Origin: AP-15 sp963701815
GTDB lineage: Bacteria > Pseudomonadota > Alphaproteobacteria > ATCC43930 > CGMCC-115725
Reading direction: 5' to 3'
Length of the DNA stretch: 64,000 bases
Assembly (NCBI GenBank): GCA_963701815.1
Contig: CAVPBN010000024.1
Coordinates: 130,838 to 194,837 of the forward strand
A model generated the notes under the pieces. It was given only the letters and a program-made list of their open reading frames with translations. It was not told the DNA's origin and did not search any database. Positions 10,017 to 18,505 of this stretch are shown here, one piece after another. Numbering within the stretch: position 1 is the stretch's first letter; each line of letters starts with the position of its first letter. The position numbers were made by a program, and so were the translations under genes.

Positions 10017-10140
10017 AGGGCGCCGGTGGCGATTTCAGGTGCGATCGGATCAGCGCGGCGAAGTCCGAGTAATGAGGCGGCGCTGCACCATCAACCGCGT
10101 TGTTCGCGTCGCGACCCGGAGCAGCGGCAGGTCAATTCGG

Positions 10141-11040
10141 CTAAATCGGCATTCCGACTTCGGATTGGGCGATCCTGCCGTCGGGCATGACGTGGCGACA
10201 GCGGTCGAGGTTTATCGTCATCCGTTTCATCAGCCGCCGCGCGCCCGGGTCGAACGGCGTGCGCCGGTGCATCGTGAAGCCGTTGTCCCAAAGAACCAGA
10301 TCGCCGACCTGCCATTGGTGGGCGTAAACAAACTCGTCGCGGGTGGCGCTTTCGTAGACCTCATCCAGCAGGAACAGACCAGAGGCCGTGTCCATATAAT
10401 CGATGCCCACGGTCGTCGTCGAATCGAGGTAAAGCGAGCGGTCGCCGGTTTCGGGGTGGGCGCGGACCAACGCATGCGTTACCGGCGGGGTCAGGCGCCT
10501 CGCCTCTTCCGAAATTTGCTGATCCGCCTTGCGGCCATACCCCGCCAGCCGCTTCGTGTAATCGAAAATGCCGCGCTTCCCGGTGATCCGCGCCCGCAGC
10601 AGGCGCGGCAATCCGGCATAGGCAGCGCGCAAATCGACCCAGAAGGTTTCGCCGCCCTCGGTCGGCAGTTCGAGCGCATAGAGCGCCGCACCGGTGGCCG
10701 GGTTCAGCATATAGGACTGGTCGGAATGCCATTGCAGCTCGCCGTCGCCGAGCCCGCCGATCGGCCGCCCGAGCCCATCCTTCAGATTGGAGAGGACTGT
10801 CACCTCGGGTGTCGCGGGCGAGGCCCAATCGCTCCGCACGGTGCGTTCCAGCGGTCCGAAAAGAGCACAGAACGCCGCGAGTTCCGCCTCGCTCAACGCC
10901 TGGCGACGAAACACCAGGACGCCGTATTGCGCGTAAAGGCTGCGCAGCTCCGCGGCGGTTGCGTCGTCCAACCGCTCCCATAATTTGAGGCCGACGACTT
11001 CGCGAGCCAGGGTCGGATGGAGCTGTCGCGTGTCGAGCAT
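10141..11040 (-). CDS. TauD/TfdA-family Fe(II)/2-oxoglutarate dioxygenase (A)
   Basis: This is a double-stranded beta-helix dioxygenase of about 299 residues. The iron triad is visible as H105-x-D107 (LQWHSDQSY) and H258 (FTMHRRTPF); R269 or R273 in GARRLMKRMTI would bind 2-oxoglutarate. The family hydroxylates substrates such as taurine, alkyl sulfates or aryloxyacetates, often releasing a side group. I chose the ATG at 11040 because homologs start near here and GGGGA lies upstream; an upstream start at 11088 is possible. It is the last gene of the minus-strand operon from 15118 and a partner of dioxygenase B at 11962. Confidence 0.85.
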   Translation of the reverse strand: MLDTRQLHPTLAREVVGLKLWERLDDATAAELRSLYAQYGVLVFRRQALSEAELAAFCALFGPLERTVRSDWASPATPEVTVLSNLKDGLGRPIGGLGDGELQWHSDQSYMLNPATGAALYALELPTEGGETFWVDLRAAYAGLPRLLRARITGKRGIFDYTKRLAGYGRKADQQISEEARRLTPPVTHALVRAHPETGDRSLYLDSTTTVGIDYMDTASGLFLLDEVYESATRDEFVYAHQWQVGDLVLWDNGFTMHRRTPFDPGARRLMKRMTINLDRCRHVMPDGRIAQSEVGMPI

Positions 11041-11094
11041 GAGTTGCGTCCCCGGTAGTCGGAAAGGTGGAGCCGGAACCCGCGGCAAATCGTG

Positions 11095-11924
11095 TCAGGC
11101 TGCCCGGTCCCAGCCCCACCAGGCGCACAGCGCCTCGCCCATCACCAGTTCGAGGTCGCGGCCCTCGAGCCACGGCAATTCCTCAGTGAACATGGTCGCG
11201 CACTGGCGCCAGGAGCACGGCATCTTGCTGATGTCGGTGCCCCAGAACATGCGGTGCGGTCCAAACGCGTCGTAGACTTGCCGCAGATAGGGGTGCAATG
11301 CCGGAAACGGATAGGCCTCGCTCGAATAGTGCGGCACCCCGGTCGCCTTGACCGCTACGTTGGGCAACTTCGCCAATGCCAGCAGTTCCGGCATGTGGGT
11401 CATCGCCGCGGCATCCTTCAGCGTCGAGGTGCCGCCTCGGCCACCCAAATGATCGATCGTCAGGCGAAGTCCGGGGTGGCGCTCGGCGATCCGGCCCAGC
11501 TGCGTCAGCGAGTCCGTCGCCAATGCGGCGATCGGGACGCCGGCCTTTTCGGCTTCCGTCCACAGCCATTCGAGATCGCCGTCGTACAGCCATCGCCGCA
11601 TCGGATCGTTCAAGAACCCATAACGCAGGCCGAGCATGCCCGGTTGCTCGCGCCAGCCGGCGATGCGGGCGCGCGATTCCGGGCGGTCGAGCGGCGCCGC
11701 GCCCATGATCGCGAACCGGCCGGGGTAGTTCCGCACCGCCGCAAACGCCATCTCGGTCGAGTTCGGGTCCCAGCCCGGCGGGTGGATGACTGCCGCGTCG
11801 ACACCGCCCTCGTCCATCAGCGCAATCGCCTCCGCCGGGGTAAAGTGCCGTCACCTGGCGATGCGACAGGTTGCTCGGCAGATCCGCTGCCCCAGGTGTG
11901 GATCTGGGCGTCGACGATCTGCAT
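11095..11924 (-). CDS. amidohydrolase-2 family metal-dependent hydrolase (frameshifted)
   Basis: The start at 11924 has AGAGGAGAA upstream and gives MQIVDAQIHTWG, a TIM-barrel opening with the motif usually written D-x-H. Two small shifts near 11880 and 11840 follow before the long frame MDEGGVDAAVIHPPGW. Later landmarks are GLRYGFLND, LTIDHLGG (metal His), VAVKATGVPHYS and MFWGTDISKMP (catalytic Asp). The family hydrolyses or decarboxylates ring compounds and lactones. Its place between two dioxygenases suggests it opens or trims a dioxygenase product. Confidence 0.75.
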
Positions 11925-11961
11925 CGCCTGTTCTCCTCTGATTTCCGGCCGATCGACCCGA

Positions 11962-12846
11962 TCAGACCGGCGAGGCCGCTGCTGCCGCGTCACCCGCCAG
12001 GGTGGTTCGGCGCACGTCGCGAACTTCGTTGCGGTCGAAGCGGCGCGCGCGGTGCATCGTCGAGCGGTTGTCCCACATCACCAGATCGTGCGGTTGCCAT
12101 TCATGCGAATAGACGAACGCAGGTTGCGTCGCGTGTTCGGTCAGGTCGCGCAGAAACATCCGCGCCTCGGGAATGGTCCAGCCGAGGATCGCGCCGGCAT
12201 GGGAGGCCAGAAACAGCGATTTGCGCCCGCTCGTCGGATGGACCCGGACCAGCGGCTGGTGCACCGGACGAAATGCCTCGATCTCCTCGGCGGTCAGATC
12301 GGTGAAGCCGATCGCCTCGCGCGAATAGATCAGCGAATGTTCGCAGACCAACCCGCCGATTTCCCGCCGGGTGCGTTCGTCGAGCGCGTCATAGGCGGCG
12401 CGCATGTCGGCAAACTCGGTGTTCGCGCCCCAGGAGGGGATCACCCGTCCGGACAGCAGCGAATACTTCGCGGGTCTGGGCCGGAACGAGCTGTCCGAGT
12501 GCCAGAGCCGATCGCCGAGCTTGAAAAACCATACGCGATCTTCGGCCGAGATGATGTTGCCGTCCTTGTCGAGATTGGAAAAATCGGCAATGCCCCGGCC
12601 GAGCCGCTGGTCTGCCGCCTTCCGGATATGGCCGGCCGTCGGGTAGTTCTCCAGTTCGCCGAAATGCCGGGTAAAGGCGATCTGCTGCGCATCGGTGAGG
12701 TCCTGGTCGCGGAAGACGAGGACCGCGAATTCGTCCATGCCCGCCTCGATCGCGGCGACCTGATCGCGACCGAGCGGCTCGCGGCAGTCGAGCCCGGAAA
12801 CCTCGCCGACGAAAACCGGGTGGAGCGGATCGATGGTCGCGGACAT
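11962..12846 (-). CDS. TauD/TfdA-family Fe(II)/2-oxoglutarate dioxygenase (B)
   Basis: This protein of about 294 residues has the iron triad H116-x-D118 (LWHSDSSFRP) and H265 (STMHRARRF), with an arginine near 280 for 2-oxoglutarate. TAGHIRKAADQR and KYSLLSGRVIP resemble the 2,4-D/alpha-ketoglutarate branch more than taurine dioxygenase. It differs clearly from dioxygenase A in the middle third, so the two probably act on different compounds or steps. The ATG at 12846 fits the domain start; a GTG at 12861 is the alternative. It lies 36 nt after the E1 beta gene. Confidence 0.85.
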   Translation of the reverse strand: MSATIDPLHPVFVGEVSGLDCREPLGRDQVAAIEAGMDEFAVLVFRDQDLTDAQQIAFTRHFGELENYPTAGHIRKAADQRLGRGIADFSNLDKDGNIISAEDRVWFFKLGDRLWHSDSSFRPRPAKYSLLSGRVIPSWGANTEFADMRAAYDALDERTRREIGGLVCEHSLIYSREAIGFTDLTAEEIEAFRPVHQPLVRVHPTSGRKSLFLASHAGAILGWTIPEARMFLRDLTEHATQPAFVYSHEWQPHDLVMWDNRSTMHRARRFDRNEVRDVRRTTLAGDAAAAASPV

Positions 12847-12882
12847 GCTGCTTTGTCTCACTTCCCGCCGCGTTTGTCGCCG

Positions 12883-13861
12883 TCACGCCGCTTCGGCGGG
12901 CCGCTTTGCCTGCAGCACTTCGCGGATCGCGGCGATGATCCGCTTGCGGTCCGGAAAGACGTGGCTTTCGAGGATCGGGCTGTAGGGTATCGGCACCTGC
13001 AAGGCGCAGACCCGTTTTATCGGGGCCTTGAGGCGCGCAAAGGTCGCCATGTCCTCGGTGGCGATGGCGGCGATTTCTGCGGAGAAGCCGGCGGTCGGCC
13101 CAGCCTCGTCGGCGATGACCAGGCGGCCGGTTTTGCGCACCGAGCCGCGGATCGTTGCGGCGTCCAATGGCACCAATGTGCGCGGATCGACGATTTCGAC
13201 CGAGACCCCCTCCTTGTCGAGCTCCTCGGCCGCGGCCAATGCCTCGTGCACGAGCCAGGCAAGGGCGACGACGGTTACGTCTTTGCCCTCGCGTTTGATG
13301 TCGGCCTTGCCCAACGGGATCGTGTAATCCTCTTCGGGCACCGGTCCCTTGCGCGCCATCAACCGGCCCGACTCGAATGAGATGACCGGGTTGTTGTCGC
13401 GGATCGCCGTCTTGAGCAGGCCTTTCATGTCGTAGGGCGTCGACGGCAGGAACATCTTCAGGCCGGCCACGTTCATGAACATCGAATAGGGCGATTGCGA
13501 GTGCTGCGCCGCGACCTGGCCGCCGCCGCCGACGGATGCCCGGAAACAGGATCGGAAAGTTCACCTGGCCGCCGAACATGTAGTGGATCTTGGCGGCCTG
13601 ATTGACGATCTGGTCCATCGCGACAAAGCAGAACGTCACCTGCCGCCAGTCGACGATCGGGCGGAAGCCGGAGCCGGCGGCGCCGATCGCCATGCCGGTC
13701 AATGCCGCCTCGGTGATCGGCGTCGCCCGGACCCGCTGCGCGCCAAACTCGTTGAGCAATGGCGGCAGCGCGTCGGTCGACATGTAGAAGACTTTCGGAT
13801 CGCGCCGCATCTCCTCGGCGACGGCCTCGACCGCAGCCTCGTTGTAAGTCAGCTCTCGCAT
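12883..13861 (-). CDS. 2-oxoacid dehydrogenase E1 component, beta subunit (frameshifted)
   Basis: The N-terminal half (RELTYNEAAVEAVAEEM, PITEAALTGMAIGAA, IVDWRQVTFCF, QAAKIHYMFGGQ) is the pyrimidine-binding domain of a ThDP-dependent E1 beta. After a 1-nt shift near 13541 it goes on as VGGGGQVAAQH and MKGLLKTAIRDNNPVI. It ends in a transketolase C domain (GKDVTVVALAW, VEIVDPRTLVPLD, RLVIADEAGP). With the alpha subunit it decarboxylates a 2-oxoacid such as pyruvate or acetoin. No E2 or E3 lies nearby, so it would need partners from elsewhere. Confidence 0.85.
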
Positions 13862-13943
13862 CCTCCGCTCCTCCTTCAGGCCCGGCTGTCCGGTTGCCTT
13901 TTGTAAAAGCTCCGTCAGTCGCTTGCGTCAAATAAGCCCCCTC

Positions 13944-14041
13944 GGCCGGGCTTGACCCGGCCGTCCGTGTCGTGAAACCCTGGCGCGCAAAGGCGTGGGT
14001 GCAAACGGAAAGGCCGTGGGTAGGCCGGGTCAAGCCCGGCC
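13944..14041. repeat. 19-bp perfect inverted repeat (REP-like hairpin)
   Basis: GGCCGGGCTTGACCCGGCC at 13944-13962 has its exact reverse complement at 14023-14041, 60 bases on. Together they could form a long hairpin in the gap between the two E1 genes. The arms resemble the short palindromic REP units common between alphaproteobacterial genes. A role in mRNA stability between alpha and beta is possible but unproven. Confidence 0.7.
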
Positions 14042-14069
14042 ACGGGGTATCGTTCATTGAGGCGGAGTA

Positions 14070-14104
14070 CCATCTCGCAACCAAGGAGTCCATCTCGCAA
14101 CCAA
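14070..14104. repeat. 15-bp direct repeat
   Basis: CCATCTCGCAACCAA occurs at 14070-14084 and again at 14090-14104, separated by five bases, just downstream of the E1 alpha stop. It looks like a local tandem duplication next to the inverted repeat. No function is evident. Confidence 0.6.
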
Positions 14105-14124
14105 ATGCCGAGCTACATGGCTCT

Positions 14125-15118
14125 TCAGGCGGCAAACACGTCGTCGGCCGCCTGTTCGGGCAGCGGGAACGGGCTCGCCTCGGCAAAAGCGACGGCGGCC
14201 TCGATCGCGGCCGCAATGTCGCGCTCGATGGTTCTGCAATTCGGCGTCGCCGAGATCGCCCTGCTCGCGGAGCTGGCGTTCGAGCCGGGCGATCGGGTCT
14301 TTGCTCCTCCACGCTTCGACCTCGGCCGGGTCTCGAACGTCGGCCTGGCCCCGGCGTTCGGTGTGGCCGCGCCAGCGGTAGGTCTTGCATTCGATCAGGG
14401 TCGGCCCGCCGCCCGAGCGCGCCCGCTCGACCGCGCGGTTCGCCGCCTGATAGACCGCAAAGATGTCGTTGCCGTCGACGACGACGCCCGGGATGCCGTA
14501 GCCGGCCGCGCGCGCCGCCACGTCGCTCAGCGCGTGGGTCTGGGCGGCCGCGGTGTTCGCGGCATACATGTTGTTCTCGCACACATAGAGCATCGGCAAT
14601 TTCCAGGTCGCCGCGATATTGAGGCATTCGTGGAACGGTCCGGCATTCGAGGCGCCGTCGCCGAAAAACGACACCGCGACGCCGCCCTTGCCCTCCATCT
14701 GTGCGGCAAGGCCGGCGCCGGTGACGATTGCGATCCCGCCGGCGACGATGCCGTTGGCCCCGAGCATGCCGATGCCGAAATCGGCGATGTGCATCGACCC
14801 GCCCTTGCCTTTGCAGTAGCCGGTCTGCCGCCCGTAGAGCTCGGCCATCATGCGGTTGAGGTCGGCGCCCTTGGCGATGCAATGGCCGTGGCCGCGATGC
14901 GTCGAGATGATCCGGTCGCCCTGGCCGAGCGCCGAACAGACGCCGACCGCGACCGCCTCCTCGCCGATATAGCAATGCACGACGCCGTAGATCTTGCCGG
15001 CCAGGTAATCGGCCGAGGCGCGCTCCTCGAAATGGCGGATCGTCAGCATCCGGCGCAGCATCTCGCGCTGCTCCTCGGGCGGCAGGTTCGGCGAGGGGCT
15101 TTGGGTTGAGAGGCTCAT
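14125..15118 (-). CDS. 2-oxoacid dehydrogenase E1 component, alpha subunit (frameshifted near the end)
   Basis: The protein carries the E1 alpha marks: MLTIRHFEERASADYLAGK, the HxxH-like ISTHRGHGHCIAKG, YCKGKGGSMHIAD, and the ThDP/Mg site FFGDGASNAGPFHECLNIAA...NNMYA. YRWRGHTERRGQADVRD follows. A shift near 14240 breaks the last ~40 codons; the other frame continues ERDIAAAIEAAVAFAEASPF and stops at 14125. GGAGGA precedes the ATG. It is the first gene of the operon with E1 beta, two dioxygenases and the amidohydrolase. The substrate could be pyruvate, acetoin or a branched oxoacid. Confidence 0.87.
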
Positions 15119-15238
15119 GGGCGCGATCCTCCAGGTCGATCGTTTCGGCGATGATGGGCCAGCATCGGCAGGCTGGCAACCGGAACCTCGCCTTCGTTCA
15201 GCCAGACCCGGTAGCGGTCTCTGGCAGCGCCCGGAGAC

Positions 15239-16725
15239 TTAGGGACGCAGCCTTACGCCACCTTTACGCTTTACGCCCGCAGCCAGCCTGAAGAGGTCTG
15301 GCATATTTATCCGTCCATCGGCAGTCGGTTCCACAATAGCCAGATGTTCGAGAGTCTCCAGCAAGGCGCTGTGGGTTCCAGGATCATCCGCCCCGCTTCC
15401 CAGCCGTGGAGGTGGCAAGTACCTCCCCGTTGCGTCGTTTCGTATTTCCCCTTGAATAGCCGCAATAACCTTTTCCTGGCGCCATCGGCCGAGGATATCG
15501 CGCCGATCGGTCGGGACAATCATGTCCCTGAAGGGTCGAAAAACTGCGTCGATCCAGCGGTAATCCTCCTTTAGTTCCTGCATCCGGATCCGAGACGCCT
15601 GGCGAACGCCCTCCTGAATACTGGGAACATCGAGCGCCGTATCTCTGCTACGCGCCTGTTCCGCGGCCACGCTAAGTGCAAACAGGAAACTCCGAGGAGC
15701 GGCGTGGCCTCGGGCATTCGCTAAGTGATTCGGAACCCAGGTATAAGTTCGACCTTTTGTTGGGCTTCTGCCCATGAAATCTCCTGCAATTTTCCTAATA
15801 GCGCCTGCTGGGCGATCTCGCTGGTAATGAATTCTGAAGGTACCTCGCACCTTTCCAATCCACGGGTGATGGCTTGATTAGCTATGTCCACACAATACTC
15901 GTTCATAATCTCGCGCGTTTCGTCATGATTGGCAAGATATTGGATTAAAAGGGCGTACAAATCGGTTCGTGTCCACGTCAACATCACCTCATCGTGCCTC
16001 AGTTTGGAAGAATCTCCAACTGCCCACAATTCCGGATCGTCCGCCATATCTGGTCGCAGAAAAAGTTTGATCTTAATATTACGTGACGACCGCAGGAACA
16101 ACCCCAATACCAAGAGACCTCGCACAAGCTTTCCGATATCTGACCATCGCGAGGACAGCGTATCCAAAGCATCAAACGTTATGAGGTAGCGTTCATTCTT
16201 GGCCTGTAAGGTCGTTTCGATCTCCTGGAATGCTCGTCGCTGATGCGCCGGATCTCTAGCCACCCACTCAACTTTGTCTTTCCACAATCCACTTGGCATT
16301 GCACTTGGACGCAGCGACGCCGGCGCAAGCGATAGAGCTGCGGTTCGCCAAATAACTTCCGGATCGAAGCCAGCTGTTAAAAGGCTATTCAGCTCGGATT
16401 GGCTTGGGTGTTCGCTCGAAAACTCGCCCCCGCCAAATCCAAGCGAGACATGGAGGCGATCGAGACTGAGCCGCGGATAAACGCTGGCCAGTCGCTTCCG
16501 TTGGCCTGCATCTTGTAATGCGCCGGTCCAAAAGCTTTTGCCGGTGCCGCGGTCCCCTATAACGATGGGTCGGGTGGGATCCAGGGCACCCTCATGCTGC
16601 CTAATCGTTAGAATACGGTCCCAGGTAGGTGGCTCCGATCCGATCTCTGCGGTTGCGCTCTTGAGGCCACGCAGAGCAGACCTGATAGGCTCAATAGCCG
16701 CATGAGCTGTAACGGTTGAAGTCAT
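15239..16725 (-). CDS. P-loop ATPase of the three-gene cassette, with C-terminal extension (frameshifted)
   Basis: The ATG at 16725 overlaps the stop of the ATPase gene before it. Walker A is PIVIGDRGTGKSFW (K63, S64). A Walker B-like LITFDALDTL carries D185 and D188, and LFLRPDM could hold a sensor residue. At a run of A near 15755 the frame ends with FRIT if read as given, but coding continues in the next frame as GRTYTWVPNHLANARG to a stop at 15239. It adds about 165 residues that end in a possible winged-helix region (ALLETLEHLAIVEPTADGR). Base composition is AT-richer than its neighbours. I recognise no named family; a STAND- or AAA-like switch is an inference. Confidence 0.6.
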
Positions 16726-18022
16726 AGCGCCTTGATCCACATTCGAAGGCCCGCCAGAAATTCCCCGAAAACGGCACCATAATATCGCTCGGTGAGGTGT
16801 TCCGGTAGATGTTGCGGATCAAACAGAGTATAAACCTCGCTGTTGACGACGGCTAACGGGCAATGCGGTCCGTCCTCGTCGTCGAGGTCAAAGGTAAATT
16901 GAGTCGGATCCGCTAGACTCTCCTGCTTCATCGTAGAGATGATCAAGCCATAATCCCCAACATTTAGTGCGATACCGCGCACGATCTGTATCGTTAAGGG
17001 TCTTGGCCTGTACCATCTTGAAGCGGTCACGCAGGTCGACGCCTTTCGAAGATGACTCGAGTAGCTGCCGGATTGCCGAGAAGAGGATGTTATAATCGTC
17101 TACTGTCTGCGCTGAATTAACCCCGAAAAGGAAAACCTGAGCTCCCAGGCCGAGAAGGGAGGAGGCCGCTGTCTCATGTAGGCCCGCGCGCACATCGATC
17201 AACACAATGTCGTACGATCGATTGCCTATCAGGTCGGTGAGTAATAATTCGACCTTATCGGTAAAGGACTTTTGCACCAAACGTCCGGCTGCCGCTCCAG
17301 GCGTGTAAGCCCGCGCTAGCTTAGATAAATAGCTCGCTGAGCGAACCGACGCGCGTCGACCGACCGCGGGCACCACGTCAACGATGCCGCTCCCGGTCGT
17401 GAACGGGCTTCCTCCGATCATGTCCTGAACAACTGCCGTTGTATCTATGCCGATCGCTCCCCATGAGAACCAATCGACTACGCCATAATCTGGGAGACGA
17501 TCGGTGTCCAAGAGGAGGCTGCCTTGGCCGGGAGCCTCTAGATCAAGATCCAAAACTAAAACGTTGGAACCCCGATGTGCGAGATCTGCGGCCGCCACAG
17601 CTACCGCAGTAGATCTCCCCACCCCGCCTTTGAGGCCGTAGAACGCGAATCCTCGGAACATTCGGGACAGCAGATGAGGGAGGGCGGAGCCAGTCGTCTC
17701 CGGCCAGCCGGCGATCTAAGAGATGAAGAGAATAGTCAGTCCCCTCAACACGGACAATCAGGCCTGTTTCGTCCAAAGTCTCAAGCCCTAACGGTGTTCG
17801 CGCAACCAATAAGGGCTCTCTTGGTGATAAATACGATCGCAATTCAGAGGAAAGCGCTACCTCAATGCGCATTACGTCCTCGTCCGAAATATAGGGCTCC
17901 TGACCGATGAAACTAAGTCGACCAAACACATCTCGAATAAAACGTCCGTGCAAAGCACGCCCGCCTATCACCGAATAAACCGCATGGGCAAATGTCTGCA
18001 GCGCTTCATCATAATCTAGCAT
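16722..18022 (-). CDS. KGGVGR-variant ParA/MinD-like ATPase (two frameshifts)
   Basis: The protein has about 433 residues. A ~110-residue N-terminal domain of unknown type (MLDYDEALQTFAHAVYSVIG...) leads, after a shift near 17690, into a MinD-like fold: FAFYGLKGGVGRSTAVAVAAA, then VLVLDLDLEAPGQG, and IVLIDVRAGLHETAASSLL. The deviant Walker A keeps the signature lysine of KGG, but the P-loop lysine is arginine (GRS in place of GKS/T). A second shift near 16980 leads to GIALNVGDYGLIISTMK and a C-terminal part ending MWIKAL. I recall a database family named for this KGGVGR variant, not checked here. It is flanked by coupled partners on both sides. Confidence 0.75.
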
Positions 18023-18026
18023 GGTA

Positions 18027-18425
18027 TCACATTACAAAGCCGCAAGATCGGAGCAACATTTCTGCATCCGCTTGCCATGCCGCACAACGAATGACATCAA
18101 TCGACCCAGCCGCAGCATACCGCGTATCTGCAGTATACCCGTCTAGGAAAGATCCGACGCTCAAGATACCTAAAAGGAAGGTCATGTGCCTCGTGCGACC
18201 GGACCTCAGAATGGCCTGACCGAGTTGAGGGAAGTGCGTCTTCAGCCCGCTAGGACGATCGATCGTTATCCCGGAGTTCTCAAGTGCAGATTTCGCTGCA
18301 CACTCTGCCGAGATACCAAAGAGATGGCCCGCTGTGGCTGGATCTCCATGCCTCTGAAGAGCCACCGCGTCGCGATAAAGTCTTCCAGCGGAATCGGAAT
18401 ATGACTCCGTCAACGTCCAGGCCAT
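18027..18425 (-). CDS. HEPN-like small protein, first gene of the cassette
   Basis: This 132-residue, mostly helical protein has a HEPN-like arrangement: SAGRLYRDAVALQRHGDPATAG, then HLFGISAECAAKSALE and, near the end, RYAAAGSIDVIRCAAWQADAEML. The usual HEPN nuclease motif Rx4-6H is not clear; the nearest is R-x7-H in YRDAVALQRH. Its stop is only four bases before the ATPase start at 18022. HEPN proteins often act as RNase toxins or adaptors in defence and toxin systems; that role here is an inference from fold and context. Confidence 0.55.
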   Translation of the reverse strand: MAWTLTESYSDSAGRLYRDAVALQRHGDPATAGHLFGISAECAAKSALENSGITIDRPSGLKTHFPQLGQAILRSGRTRHMTFLLGILSVGSFLDGYTADTRYAAAGSIDVIRCAAWQADAEMLLRSCGFVM

Positions 18426-18505
18426 TGTTTAGTTGTCAACTTCCCAGGGTAACCATGCTCGAACCTACACCGTTGTAGATCAGAGCATGCCCTGGTCCAA
18501 AACCT

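Noticed and set aside
11092..13380. 762-codon plus-strand open frame opposite the dioxygenase/amidohydrolase genes
   Set aside because: A shadow frame: the minus strand carries conserved active-site motifs throughout, and this product shows none.
13944..14104. Inverted and direct repeats as a CRISPR array
   Set aside because: Only one inverted pair and one tandem pair exist, with no regular spacers and no cas genes nearby.
14054..14124. Extension of E1 alpha to a stop at 14054
   Set aside because: The last ~60 codons of that frame are low-complexity, run into the repeats, and lose family similarity after the shift near 14240; the other frame ends naturally at 14125.
18434..18439. TTGACA on the minus strand as the promoter of the three-gene cassette
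   Set aside because: It lies only ~9 bases before the start codon, so the -10 box would fall inside the gene.
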